The notes below the pieces were generated by a model. It was not told the DNA's origin. It saw only the letters and a program-made list of their open reading frames with translations, and searched no databases. A DNA stretch of 50,817 bases from the NCBI RefSeq assembly GCF_014610845.1, contig NZ_JABTCG010000011.1:1-50817 (forward strand). The letters run 5' to 3'. The position numbers were made by a program, and so were the translations under genes. The stretch is from Maribacter arenosus. Lineage in GTDB: Bacteria; Bacteroidota; Bacteroidia; Flavobacteriales; Flavobacteriaceae. How positions within the stretch are numbered: the stretch's first letter is position 1; every line of letters starts with the position of its first letter. This document shows, in pieces, positions 1 to 7,628 of the stretch.

Positions 1-56
1 GTTTTAACGCTAATCTTAATTTTTATTTGATGTTAAATACCAAAATAAAGAACAAC

Positions 57-125
57 GACTCGCTAACATCGTGTATGCGTAATGGCTCGTATCCTCGCTA
101 CTACGCATACACTTGACCGTTGCCA
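57..125 (+). repeat. attC-like site A (ends the off-window cassette, opens C1)
   Basis: Compact palindromic recombination-site-like element. Left arm CTAAC (63-67), spacer ATC, stem GTGTATGCGTA (71-81). The perfect 11-bp complement is at 102-112, followed by spacer TTGACC and GTTG (119-122). The right spacer is three bases longer than the left, the asymmetry seen in most sites of this array. The next cassette begins at GTTGCCAGTA (119-128). Confidence 0.7.
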
Positions 126-150
126 GTAATACGATTAGACCGATTAAAAT

Positions 151-729
151 ATTTTTAAGCTATTAATTTTGAGTTTATTTATTGGCTGTGGACAAACAAA
201 TAAAACCGAAAAGCGGATTGAAAATATGACTGAATCCAACTATCCTAAAAAGTTTGAATCTGATAAATTGACCGAAACAGAAAAACAAATCCTATCTGAT
301 TTTAAACAAAAACGAATTACGTTTGACAACTACATTAAGGAAAAAAATCTGAATTTATTTACTTGTCCTGGTTGTGGATATCCAACTCTTACGGAACGAG
401 GTGGATATGATATTTGCGAAGTTTGTAATTGGGAAGATGATAATCAAGACGACCCAAAAGCGGATGAAATTTGGGGTGGACCAAATTCGAGTTTGTCTCT
501 AACTGAAAACCGAATAAATATTGGACGAATTTTAACTCATTTAGCGGACAGCTTGAATGGAAAAATAAACCAAAACCCAAAGCAAGTTTTAGAAATAATT
601 AAAAAACATAGGATTCGAATGAATAGCATTGATGAAAATAAACTTATGAATGCAGATATTTCAGACCCAATTTGGACAGAATTCAAAAACAAAGGAAGAG
701 AAGTGTTGGCAGATTTAGTAACGGAATAA
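151..729 (+). CDS. Cassette C1: CPCC-type cysteine-rich protein, possibly lipid-anchored
   Basis: The central part matches the cysteine-rich CPCC family: CPGCGYPTL, then RGGYDIC, CEVCNWEDD and a DEIWGGPNSSLSL stretch, with CPGC and CEVC as probable zinc ligands. The function of the family is unknown. The start is uncertain. ATG at 226 gives MTESNYPKK. The same frame is open back to a stop at 145-147 and reads KLLILSLFIGCGQ, which looks like a lipoprotein signal with lipobox LFIGC. Reaching it needs a TTG (169) or ATT (151) start, so an ancestral ATG may have mutated. The gene lies inside cassette C1 (119-744), whose ends GTTGCCAGTA and TACTGGCAAC are reverse complements. Confidence 0.8.
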   Translation: MFKLLILSLFIGCGQTNKTEKRIENMTESNYPKKFESDKLTETEKQILSDFKQKRITFDNYIKEKNLNLFTCPGCGYPTLTERGGYDICEVCNWEDDNQDDPKADEIWGGPNSSLSLTENRINIGRILTHLADSLNGKINQNPKQVLEIIKKHRIRMNSIDENKLMNADISDPIWTEFKNKGREVLADLVTE

Positions 730-734
730 AGTAC

Positions 735-872
735 TACTGGCAACAATGGCTATAATTCATTGCTGCTTTTTAACTAACTTGAAAAATAATAACCATTAAC
801 CGGCTGGATTTCATACGGCCAATTTCCTACGGAAATGTCCGCAACGAAATCATAGCCGAAACGTTGGGAACA
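735..872 (+). repeat. attC-like site B (between C1 and C2)
   Basis: Left arm CAAC (741-744), spacer, GGCTAT (748-753), then TTCATTGC. The right half has GCAACGAA, ATAGCC (852-857), spacer GAAAC and GTTG (863-866). GGCTAT pairs ATAGCC, and TTCATTGC pairs GCAACGAA at 7 of 8. The centre contains an ATTTCC/GGAAAT hairpin. TACTGGCAAC (735-744) complements the start of C1, not the GTTGGGAACA (863-872) that opens C2. Confidence 0.75.
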
Positions 873-910
873 ATTAAAATCAATCTTTGGAAATAGCATT
901 TAGAAACATA

Positions 911-2356
911 ATGATTTTAGGTTTTCTGATTTTAGGAAACTATTCATGCGATAATCCTAGAAAAGAAAAAACAGATAATTTAATTGTTATCACTAACACC
1001 TCCCTCATTGACATGAATAATGGTCAAGTTTCGGAAGGAATGACCTTAATCATCAAAAACGGTATAATTACTACGATAGGAAAATCAAATGAAATAGAGC
1101 TTTCTCCAGAAGCCAAGATAGTTAATGGAACAGGGAAATATATTATTCCTGGCCTTTGGGATATGCACGCTCATACATCGTCTGAATCCGTAACTAGAAG
1201 CATACTTTACCCATTATTTATTGCTAATGGAGTTACAGGAATTCGTGTGTTAAGCGCTGATTGTTTTGAACCGTGTTGGGAATTGGACATGAGCATTGAG
1301 CAATCCAGAGGATTACAATCAGAGGTTAAATATGGAAAGGTTATTGGTCCTAATGCTATACTTGGAAGTACCTATATTCATGGTGTAAAATCAGGAGAAG
1401 CTTCAACAATAAAAGAACCCGGAAACAGACAAGACGGAAAAAAACTTGTTCATCTTTTATTGGATAGAGGTGTTGATTTTATTAAAATATATGATGAAAT
1501 ACCTAGAGAAGCTTATTTTGGAATAGCAGATGAAGCCAATAAGAAAGAACTACCGATTGCAGGTCATGTTCCAGCGTCAATTAAAGCATCTGAAGCTTCT
1601 GATGCAGGCCAAAAAAGCATTGAGCATTGTTGTGCAGGCAGTCTTTTTGAAGAATGTAGTTCAGAAGAAAAAAGACTTCGTGAACAAATTACTGAACTCA
1701 TTCAATCAAGAGAGCCAAAAAACATGTATAGTTTGGTTTTGGAACTAGTGAAAACTTATGATGATGCAAAATGTCAGGAAGTCTTTAAGAAGTTTCTTGA
1801 AAACAACACCTTTTTCACACCTACTTTAGTCGCAACGGAAATGGATAATATCTTAAGAGATTATGATTGGAGAGATGATTCAAGACTCAAATATTTACCT
1901 GAAAAAGAACATGACTTTTGGATTGAAGATGAAATATCAACTAAGGAGATTTTAGGAATACAGAATCCTTTAATTCGAGAAAAGCGATTTAACATTGTTG
2001 GTGATATGAATAAAGCAGGTGTGAAACTTCTAGCAGGTTCTGACTGTGGTGTATTTGGAGTTCATTATGGATTTGGACTTCATGAAGAGTTGGAGTTATT
2101 AGTTGAAGCTGGATTGACAGAATTGGAAGCATTACAGACAGCTACTTTAAATGCAGCAGAATATGCTGATAAATCAGATTCATATGGGAATATTAAAATT
2201 GGTTTTATTGCAGATTTAATCCTATTAGAGGCAAACCCATTAGATAATATTAGTAATACAAAAGAAATTTATTCAGTATTGTCCAATGGCAAATTTTATG
2301 ACAGGCAAAGCCTTGATACTATTTTAAAGAAGGTGGCAATTGAAGTAGCTAAATAA
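911..2356 (+). CDS. Cassette C2: amidohydrolase-family metal-dependent hydrolase, exported
   Basis: Amidohydrolase of the imidazolonepropionase/prolidase-like group, about 481 residues. Metal-site signatures appear in order: GLWDMHAHT (HxH near residues 86-88), FIKIYDE, AGHVPAS, SIEHCC, and AGSDCGVFG with the expected late Asp. ATG 911 gives MILGFLILGNYSC, a short hydrophobic leader ending in a Cys, so it is probably a lipoprotein with a loose lipobox. A TTG at 887 would add eight residues and is less likely. The substrate cannot be inferred. It is by far the largest cargo of the array. The start lies 48 bases after the cassette boundary GTTGGGAACA and the stop 16 bases before TGTTCCCAAC (2372-2381). 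Confidence 0.88.
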   Translation: MILGFLILGNYSCDNPRKEKTDNLIVITNTSLIDMNNGQVSEGMTLIIKNGIITTIGKSNEIELSPEAKIVNGTGKYIIPGLWDMHAHTSSESVTRSILYPLFIANGVTGIRVLSADCFEPCWELDMSIEQSRGLQSEVKYGKVIGPNAILGSTYIHGVKSGEASTIKEPGNRQDGKKLVHLLLDRGVDFIKIYDEIPREAYFGIADEANKKELPIAGHVPASIKASEASDAGQKSIEHCCAGSLFEECSSEEKRLREQITELIQSREPKNMYSLVLELVKTYDDAKCQEVFKKFLENNTFFTPTLVATEMDNILRDYDWRDDSRLKYLPEKEHDFWIEDEISTKEILGIQNPLIREKRFNIVGDMNKAGVKLLAGSDCGVFGVHYGFGLHEELELLVEAGLTELEALQTATLNAAEYADKSDSYGNIKIGFIADLILLEANPLDNISNTKEIYSVLSNGKFYDRQSLDTILKKVAIEVAK

Positions 2357-2371
2357 AAATCATAAAAAAAC

Positions 2372-2531
2372 TGTTCCCAACACTGTGTATAATTAATTGC
2401 TTGGGTTAGTGTTACTCGGAAAATCCTCCACGCCAAGGCGTGGCAGGCCGGATTTTCCTAAGGTTCGGTTTCCTTTTGCTATTTTAGTTGCGAAACAATC
2501 GCAACTAACCATACACAAACCGTTGTACACA
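2372..2531 (+). repeat. attC-like site C (between C2 and C3)
   Basis: Left arm CAAC (2378-2381) then TGTGTAT (2384-2390) and AATTAATTGC; right arm GCAACTAACC, ATACACA (2511-2517), AACC, GTTG. The central part forms nested hairpins: GGAAAATCC (2418-2426) pairs with GGATTTTCC (2450-2458), enclosing CCACGCC/GGCGTGG (2428-2443). The next cassette opens at GTTGTACACA (2522-2531). Confidence 0.75.
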
Positions 2532-2540
2532 ATACGAAAA

Positions 2541-3083
2541 ATGAAAATCGGAATTAAAATATTAATCCTTTTTCTGACTTTAAACCTGCTTTCTTGCAAA
2601 GGTTCAGCACAGGAAACTGAAACAAAAAAAACTACTACTGAATTTGATTTCTCGACAGTTGAAAAGTTTCGAGAAACAAAACTTAAAGGTCTAATAATAA
2701 ATGATTATGACAGCATCTTTAGTCCTTCACAAAGGAAAGAACTGTCGGACATTATTTACGACTACAATATTGAAACCACCCGACAAATAGTTGTTGTAAC
2801 AATTGATAGTATAAATCCATATTCTGACATACAAAAAATGGCGACGGATTTGGGAAAATATTGGGGAGTTGGAACAGCGGAAAAAGATAATGGACTGATA
2901 ATTCTGCTTTGTAAACCTTGTCAGAAAATCGGTATTGCAACTGGATTTGGAACGGAACTCATTTTGACTGACCAAATTTGTAAAAATGTTATTGACCAGA
3001 CCATCATTCCTGAATTTAAAAATGGAAACTTTTATGACGGAATAAAAAACGGAGTGGCTGAATTAATAGAAAAATGGAAATAA
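2541..3083 (+). CDS. Cassette C3: TPM-domain lipoprotein
   Basis: 180-residue lipoprotein. The signal MKIGIKILILFLTLNLLSC ends in lipobox LLSC, followed by a TPM domain: the LKGLIINDYDSIFSPSQRKE segment, then RQIVVVTIDS, and GNFYDGIKNGVAELI at the C-terminus. TPM proteins (YgcG/Psb32-like) are membrane- or periplasm-associated and poorly characterised. ATG 2541 is chosen because the open frame upstream runs back through attC-like site C and its sequence is site DNA. The start is 19 bases after the cassette boundary, too close for a classical promoter, so expression probably depends on upstream transcription. Confidence 0.85.
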   Translation: MKIGIKILILFLTLNLLSCKGSAQETETKKTTTEFDFSTVEKFRETKLKGLIINDYDSIFSPSQRKELSDIIYDYNIETTRQIVVVTIDSINPYSDIQKMATDLGKYWGVGTAEKDNGLIILLCKPCQKIGIATGFGTELILTDQICKNVIDQTIIPEFKNGNFYDGIKNGVAELIEKWK

Positions 3084-3089
3084 AAGTAC

Positions 3090-3249
3090 TGTGTACAACA
3101 CCGTGTATAATTAATTGCTTTGGTCGTTGCCTACTCGGAAAATTCCTTCGGAATTTTCTCGCGCTCGTTTTTGTTTACTAATTTAGTTGCTTAAACACCT
3201 GCCTGCGGCAGGCAGGCGCAACTAACCATACACAAAACCGTTGTGCAAC
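3090..3249 (+). repeat. attC-like site D (between C3 and C4)
   Basis: TGTGTACAAC (3090-3099) complements the start of C3. The left arm continues ACCGTGTATAATTAATTGC; the right half has GCGCAACTAACC, ATACACA, AAACC, GTTG (3240-3243). The centre has a GGAAAATTCC/GGAATTTTC hairpin and the palindrome CCTGCCTGCGGCAGGCAGG near 3198-3216. C4 opens with GTTGTGCAAC (3240-3249). Confidence 0.75.
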
Positions 3250-3264
3250 ATATAACAAAAAGCA

Positions 3265-3609
3265 ATGAAATTTGAAATTCATTTTTTAATAGGATTTATA
3301 TTTCTCCTGTCATACAGCTGTAAAAACGATGATAACTCAAACGGAAACTCAACTTTATTTTTCTGGAATCAAACCAAATGCGCGGACCCTTGGAATACAG
3401 GAGAAAATAATTCAAATACGGAAACGGAAAATGCCGTTACGGAATATTTGGAAATGGAAAATGTAACTGTTATAAGTCTGAGTTTTGACAGTAATTCATC
3501 TTTAGCGACTGACTGCGAAGCTTGTGGTTGCGGAACTGGTCAACGAATTATTGTTGAAGTAAATAGTAATAGCGCTTCGAAAATGAAAGAATTGAAATTT
3601 TATGAATGA
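3265..3609 (+). CDS. Cassette C4: small cysteine-rich lipoprotein, unknown function
   Basis: 114 residues beginning MKFEIHFLIGFIFLLSYSC, a lipoprotein signal with lipobox SYSC. The mature part contains WNQTKCADPW and CEACGCGTGQR, so it is rich in cysteines that could bind metal or form disulfides. I recognise no family with confidence. The cassette is only 398 bases (3240-3637), bounded by GTTGTGCAAC and GTTGCACAAC. Confidence 0.8.
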   Translation: MKFEIHFLIGFIFLLSYSCKNDDNSNGNSTLFFWNQTKCADPWNTGENNSNTETENAVTEYLEMENVTVISLSFDSNSSLATDCEACGCGTGQRIIVEVNSNSASKMKELKFYE

Positions 3610-3627
3610 AAAGCGAGAATAAAATAC

Positions 3628-3840
3628 GTTGCACAACAATACCTATAAGTAATGCGGAGTTTGGTGTTTAATTTAAAGTAAGCGTATATTTACTATGATC
3701 GCAAAATCTTTTCTCCCGAAGCGTCGGGATTGCTCTGGCGAAAAAATATAAATCAAAACAAAAAGCTTTTGCTGCGCGCGCAGACGGAAAGTAAACGCTA
3801 ATTTACTCCCGTACTGTTCATAGCTAAACCGTTGTAGTGC
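3628..3840 (+). repeat. attC-like site E (between C4 and C5), longer sequence type
   Basis: GTTGCACAAC (3628-3637) complements the start of C4. The left arm continues AATACCTATAAGTAATGCGG; the right arm is CCCGTACTGTTCATAGC, TAAACC, GTTG (3831-3834). The long centre contains CGCAAAATCTT and AAATCAAAAC blocks that recur in site M near 11,600, so these two sites form a sequence family distinct from sites B, C, D, G, H and I. Confidence 0.7.
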
Positions 3841-3859
3841 ATTTGAGAAAACCGAAAAT

Positions 3860-4273
3860 ATGACAAGAGACGAAGCCCAAGATGCGTGGGAAAAAATAGT
3901 TGAAATTGGATTTTCCAATTATGAAAAACTTACTCGTGAACAACGAGTTTGGTTTAATGTTGAACCTTTGACAACTGGCGGATTATGGGACCATTATATG
4001 AATTACGGAGCTGACAAAAATGCCGATACGATTGAGGATTTGGAATATCTGAATTTTAATTCGGTGGCTAACCAATTACGTGAATTTAACAAAACCTATT
4101 TGCCAAATGGAATTCCAGAAGGACCAGATGCTCGGCAAGAGGAATTCGAAAAATTTGATGAAGACGAATTTGAAGACTACATTGAGGAAATGGACAATAA
4201 ATTTTGGAAAGTATCAGACGAACTGGAAAATGCTCTGTTGGAACATATAAATAACAGCGGAATTGGGAAATAA
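3860..4273 (+). CDS. Cassette C5: DUF4375/DMP19-like protein
   Basis: 137-residue acidic soluble protein without a signal peptide. The layout resembles the DMP19/DUF4375 family: a first helix, then EQRVWFNVEPLTTGGLWDHYMNYG, the LEYLNFNSVANQLREF helix, and an acidic segment ending FDEDEFEDYIEEMDNKFWKV. DMP19 proteins have been discussed as DNA mimics or regulators in Neisseria, but no function can be assigned here. Cassette ends are GTTGTAGTGC (3831-3840) and GCACTACAAC (4278-4287). Confidence 0.75.
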   Translation: MTRDEAQDAWEKIVEIGFSNYEKLTREQRVWFNVEPLTTGGLWDHYMNYGADKNADTIEDLEYLNFNSVANQLREFNKTYLPNGIPEGPDARQEEFEKFDEDEFEDYIEEMDNKFWKVSDELENALLEHINNSGIGK

Positions 4274-4369
4274 AAACGCACTACAACAATGTATCCTATG
4301 AAAAGCCATAGTCCAGTGTCTCAAAGATAATTAAAATGTTGTTTTAATCTTAAACCACCTTTTTTCTTT

Positions 4370-4540
4370 TAGTATAACTTGCTCCGCATCCTATATGTGA
4401 TCAGTTCTTATGACCGTCACCAGCATCTGTATGATTATAAGTTAATTAGTCCAGTCACTTGCTAACCGATGTGATCCTATCCTAAGAGATGGTCACCCAC
4501 ATTGTTTTGTAATCTAGACTATTCTACTTCTTGTTGAGCT
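4370..4540 (-). ncRNA. Candidate bridge RNA of IS copy 1
   Basis: Read on the minus strand, this region has two look-alike hairpins, each with a GTGAC...GATCAC stem. Around the first, AACAATGT (4506-4499) on the 5' side equals the left half of the target, and CGGTTA (4468-4463) on the 3' side complements the right half TAACCG. Around the second, AGATGC (4428-4423) equals the IS right end and ATAGGA (4394-4389) complements the IS left end TCCTAT. This is the target-loop then donor-loop order described for IS110-family bridge RNAs. Limits are approximate and transcription is inferred. Confidence 0.7.
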
Positions 4541-4559
4541 TTGTTACTGGTTCACATTT

Positions 4560-5615
4560 CTATTCAATAACCCCGATCTGATAGGGGGTCTCTGTTTTTA
4601 TCACGGCCAGAGTCCTGCTCAACAGCTTTCTGGCCACTTTTACGATTACCTTCTTGGTGTTCTTGCCATGGTGCTTGCGATAATAGGCCTGCATCACGGG
4701 GTCGGTTCTGATGGCCTGCCACGAGGCCTCGATAAAGTAACTTCGTATCAAACGATGCGAACGCATGGTCATGCCCGTATGCCTTACCGTGTCACCGCTT
4801 TGATAGATACCAGGGCACAGGCCCACATAGCCCGAGAGCTGTTTGATGCCGTTGAACCTTCTCAGATCTCCCAGTTCGCTCAGTATGCCGCTGGCAACTA
4901 TCGGACCTATACCCGGTATGCTGCGCAATAGCATATAATCCTCTTTATAATATTTCTTCGTCCATTTTCTCAGCTGTGTCGAGACATCCCTGAACTCCTT
5001 GTCGATAAATCGAAAACTCCGCATTCTACTATTGAGCACTTCCTTGCCCGTTTCGTACTGGAAAGCCAGAGCGTCCAACCAATTCCTGAAATCGTGGCTC
5101 CAATGATCGTTGTCATAACCTTCGGGTACCTTCACTCCATAATACAACAACTGCATCTTGATGTAGCTCTTGATCTGCCGCATGTCCTTGACCAGATCGT
5201 TCCTCCTGCGGAACAGGCTGCGCAACTGTTCGCGCTTGGGATCGGGCACTTGTATGCCCTCCAATCGACCGTCCTTCAGCTCCCTTGCTATGAGCTGAGC
5301 ATCGATCTTATCGGTCTTGGTATGGCGCTCCTTGCCCTTTCTGAAGATATCGGCGGGGTTCACTACCAACGAACGCCAGCCATAACCCTCGAAGCAACGA
5401 TGGGCAAAGTAACCGCAACAGCCTGCCTCGTAGGCAGTCGAAACATCGAAATCAGGGTAATACCTCTCAACATAGCTTAGAAGCAATTCAGGCTCGGGCG
5501 GCATAGAAAATGTCTTGCCAGAACTAAGATCGGTAGCGCAGTGAACTTTCCAACTACGTTTGTGCATGTCAATGCCAATGTATAACTTAGGTGTTGCAGT
5601 AATTCGTGTTTTCAT
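4560..5615 (-). CDS. IS110-family transposase (copy 1)
   Basis: 351-residue DEDD/serine recombinase that would insert and excise the IS with its bridge RNA. The RuvC-like N-terminal domain shows IGID (D16), AYEAG (E63) and KTDKIDAQ (D102, D105). The C-terminal transposase_20-type domain shows SIPGIGPIVASGILSELGD and YQSGDTVRHTG, with S273 a candidate nucleophile. It looks intact and is identical in sequence to copy 2, so the duplication is recent or maintained by gene conversion. Base composition is clearly more GC-rich than the flanking cassettes, suggesting separate origin. It runs opposite to the cassette genes. Confidence 0.95.
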   Translation of the reverse strand: MKTRITATPKLYIGIDMHKRSWKVHCATDLSSGKTFSMPPEPELLLSYVERYYPDFDVSTAYEAGCCGYFAHRCFEGYGWRSLVVNPADIFRKGKERHTKTDKIDAQLIARELKDGRLEGIQVPDPKREQLRSLFRRRNDLVKDMRQIKSYIKMQLLYYGVKVPEGYDNDHWSHDFRNWLDALAFQYETGKEVLNSRMRSFRFIDKEFRDVSTQLRKWTKKYYKEDYMLLRSIPGIGPIVASGILSELGDLRRFNGIKQLSGYVGLCPGIYQSGDTVRHTGMTMRSHRLIRSYFIEASWQAIRTDPVMQAYYRKHHGKNTKKVIVKVARKLLSRTLAVIKTETPYQIGVIE

Positions 5616-5799
5616 ATCTTAAGTTTTTTTGCTAACCTTTAAGATACTCGACTTACTGCTTTTTCATAGATGCTAACCGCAATTACGGCGGATTCGACTA
5701 CGTCCGAATCCACTCGGAATTGCTAAAGACTGTGCTAAACCGAAAATTAATGCATATTAACCCGTAACTGACGGTTATACGAGACCGTTGGCTACAATT

Positions 5800-6315
5800 A
5801 TGAAAAACCTGCTTCTAATAATATTGACGCTTAATTTTGGACTGACTTTCTCTCAAAATATTGAGTTGATTAATAGTCGAAATTTTAAAGGAGCAATTTT
5901 TCCTAAAACTTATGACATTCCGCTAACCGAAAATCCATCAATTGAAAAAAGATTTACACCAACAAAAGAAGAAATTGTGGAATTGGAAAATCAATTACGA
6001 AGCCAAATAAAAAAGATTAATAAAAACAAACCGAATCAAGGAAAACATTATGGACCAATAATTCATAAAAGATTAAAAAAATATGACCGACAATATATCG
6101 GATTTATTGACCAATACGGACAAAGAGTAATTCACGCAAATTTCATTTGGAATGGCTATAGTATTTGGGAATCTATTCGTGGTTGGACTAAACCCGACGA
6201 TTCTTGGAAAACGGATTGGCAAATGTGGTTTGACGGAGGAAGTCGATTTTGGAATATAAATTATATAATTGACAAAAAGGAATTTGTAGACTTTCGAGTA
6301 AATGGAGTTGCATAA
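5800..6315 (+). CDS. Cassette C6: exported protein of unknown function
   Basis: 171 residues starting MKNLLLIILTLNFGLTFSQ, a clear Sec signal peptide with likely cleavage after FS. The mature part is basic in the middle (KKINKNKPNQGKHYG), then aromatic-rich with WESIRGWTKPDD and WQMWFDGGSRFWN. I recognise no family. ATG 5800 is chosen over an in-frame TTG at 5788 that lies inside the cassette boundary. The start is only 13 bases after the boundary, so no promoter fits within the cassette. Bounded by GTTGGCTACA and TGTAGCCAAC (6328-6337). Confidence 0.82.
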   Translation: MKNLLLIILTLNFGLTFSQNIELINSRNFKGAIFPKTYDIPLTENPSIEKRFTPTKEEIVELENQLRSQIKKINKNKPNQGKHYGPIIHKRLKKYDRQYIGFIDQYGQRVIHANFIWNGYSIWESIRGWTKPDDSWKTDWQMWFDGGSRFWNINYIIDKKEFVDFRVNGVA

Positions 6316-6327
6316 AAATAAAATAAC

Positions 6328-6466
6328 TGTAGCCAACACAGTATATAAAAAATTGCTAGTTTTACCTAAATCAATGTTAGTTGCTCGTTTGCTAGCTTCT
6401 GATTTTCCTTCGGAAAATCCTCGCACACAAACACGCAACTTTCCATATACATAAACGTTAGAGCCA
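6328..6466 (+). repeat. attC-like site G (between C6 and C7)
   Basis: TGTAGCCAAC (6328-6337) complements the start of C6. Left arm ACAGTATATAAAAAATTGC; right arm CGCAACTTTCC, ATATAC, ATAAAC, GTTA (6457-6460). The centre has a GATTTTCC/GGAAAATC hairpin closed by TTCG. C7 opens GTTAGAGCCA (6457-6466). Confidence 0.72.
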
Positions 6467-6489
6467 ATTGCATCAATAACTTTTAATGA

Positions 6490-6861
6490 ATGGAAAGATC
6501 TGATTTTTTAATATCAGTAATTGATATGAACTTTGAGAAAGCTAAACAGATTATTCATGATGGAATTGATATAAATCAGTGTGATTCGAACGGTTGGACG
6601 GCACTCCACTTTGCTGCTCAGAATAATGACATAAGAATTGGAAAACTTTTAATTGATAAGGGTGCATCGCTGGACTTACAGGATAAGTATGGTAATAGCC
6701 CATTATGGCGGGCAACTTTTACTTCTAATGGAAAGGGGGATTTTATTTCACTGCTTTTGGCCAACGGTGCAGATAGGAATTTGAAAAATTTAAATGATAT
6801 AAGTCCTGTCGAATTGGCAAAAACAATTGCAAATTATGATATACTCAGATTTTATAAGTAA
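6490..6861 (+). CDS. Cassette C7: ankyrin-repeat protein
   Basis: 123-residue soluble protein made almost entirely of ankyrin repeats. NGWTALHFAAQNNDIRIGKLLIDKGASLDLQDKYGNSPLWRATF has two canonical repeat starts, and GDFISLLLANGADRNLKNLNDISPVELA a third. Ankyrin repeats bind protein partners; no partner is suggested by context. No signal peptide is present, so it is probably cytoplasmic. An ATG at 6486 is out of frame. Bounded by GTTAGAGCCA and TGGCTCTAAC (6866-6875). Confidence 0.9.
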   Translation: MERSDFLISVIDMNFEKAKQIIHDGIDINQCDSNGWTALHFAAQNNDIRIGKLLIDKGASLDLQDKYGNSPLWRATFTSNGKGDFISLLLANGADRNLKNLNDISPVELAKTIANYDILRFYK

Positions 6862-6865
6862 AAAC

Positions 6866-7005
6866 TGGCTCTAACATTACCTATAATCCATTGCGGGCGG
6901 ATTTCCTTTGACGGAAATCCTTAATTTTATGCAGTGGCTTGGTCTTGGGCGGAAAAGTCCTGCGGACATTTTCCGCAACAGATCATAGCCGAACCATTAC
7001 AGCAC
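6866..7005 (+). repeat. attC-like site H (between C7 and C8)
   Basis: TGGCTCTAAC (6866-6875) complements the start of C7. Left arm ATTACCTATAATCCATTGCGG; right arm CCGCAACAGATC, ATAGCC, GAACC, ATTA (6996-6999). Two inner hairpins are present, GGATTTCC/GGAAATCC and GCGGAAAA/TTTTCCGC. The junction base is A rather than G (ATTACAGCAC), the only departure from GTT among the perfect cassettes. Confidence 0.72.
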
Positions 7006-7007
7006 AT

Positions 7008-7625
7008 ATGATAAAAAACACCCTGCAGGCATTACTAATTTCACTATCAATTGCAGGGTGTAACTCCGCAGTTAAAGAGAAAATAAAGCCTGCACCAAGT
7101 GTTTTATACGAAATATTTCCCACTCTCATTGACACCTTACATTACGATAGTAGGCCCACATTGCACGAAGTCAACAATAATACCTTTAAACTAGATTCTC
7201 TTGCAAGGGATACTACCTCAATCGTCATTGTTATTAGTGACACCTTGGAACACCTTAATAAGGACGATTATCTAAGCCTGCAAAGTCATTTAAAAGGTTT
7301 ATCAATAGAAGTAGATTCTCTGAAAGAGGATTCGCTTATAATAATGGATTTTGCAAAACTAAAGGCCAGTGATAAGAGAATTAAATTTAGGCCGCTTTCC
7401 TCTTTTCCAACTGGCCTTGAATTCTGGAAGACCGACGACGACTTCTACCTATCAGCCAAATTTTTCTTTTCAAATATTCTTTTCAATAAAGACAAAACCA
7501 GTGGGTTACTTCATGTGGGGTACGTTTGTGGTCCCTACCAATGCGGTGAGGGATTTAGGGTTTATATAAAAAAGGTGAAAGACAAATGGAAAATTGAAAA
7601 AATCGAGGACACTTGGGCAATGTAA
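7008..7625 (+). CDS. Cassette C8: lipoprotein of unknown function
   Basis: 205 residues starting MIKNTLQALLISLSIAGC, a textbook lipoprotein signal (lipobox IAGC, C18). The C-terminal segment SGLLHVGYVCGPYQCGEGF followed by VYIKKVKDKWKI resembles a motif common in small Flavobacteriaceae proteins of unknown role. Longer in-frame starts upstream (from 6939) read through attC-like site H and are rejected. The ATG is 12 bases after the cassette boundary. Bounded by ATTACAGCAC (6996-7005) and GTGCTGTAAC (7629-7638). Confidence 0.82.
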   Translation: MIKNTLQALLISLSIAGCNSAVKEKIKPAPSVLYEIFPTLIDTLHYDSRPTLHEVNNNTFKLDSLARDTTSIVIVISDTLEHLNKDDYLSLQSHLKGLSIEVDSLKEDSLIIMDFAKLKASDKRIKFRPLSSFPTGLEFWKTDDDFYLSAKFFFSNILFNKDKTSGLLHVGYVCGPYQCGEGFRVYIKKVKDKWKIEKIEDTWAM

Positions 7626-7628
7626 AAC

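Larger units (their letters stand above)
4294..5673 (-). mobile_element. IS110-family (IS1111-type) insertion sequence, copy 1
   Basis: 1,380-bp element inserted in site F; identical to 8368-9747. The ends are inferred from the attC-like sequence that rejoins on removal and from the donor guides of the candidate bridge RNA: left TCCTAT, right AGATGC. Subterminal inverted repeats are CTATGAAAAGCC (4296-4307) and GCTTTTTCATAG (5658-5669). There is no visible target duplication. The transposase is on the minus strand with 266 bp of non-coding DNA downstream and only 58 bp upstream, the IS1111-type layout. End positions could shift by 1-3 bases. Confidence 0.85.
4278..5796 (+). repeat. attC-like site F (between C5 and C6), split by IS copy 1
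   Basis: The left piece is GCACTACAAC then AATGTA (4278-4293). The right piece starts TAACCGCAATTACGG (5674 on) and ends GGTTATACGAGACC, GTTG (5787-5790). Removing 4294-5673 rejoins TATAACC, which pairs with GGTTATA at 5773-5779. The centre contains a GGATTCG/CGAATCC hairpin. C6 opens GTTGGCTACA (5787-5796). Confidence 0.75.

Noticed and set aside
2397-2540. 48-codon N-terminal extension of the TPM-domain lipoprotein
   Set aside because: It is translated attC-like site DNA with nested hairpins, and the internal ATG at 2541 begins a perfect lipoprotein signal.
3198-3216. CCTGCCTGCGGCAGGCAGG palindrome as a separate mobile repeat
   Set aside because: It lies in the variable centre of an attC-like site and a related palindrome occurs in site M; it is explained as part of the site structure.
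4668-5480. Plus-strand frames opposite both IS transposases (also 8742-9554)
   Set aside because: They are duplicated shadows of the transposase reading frame with no recognisable domains.
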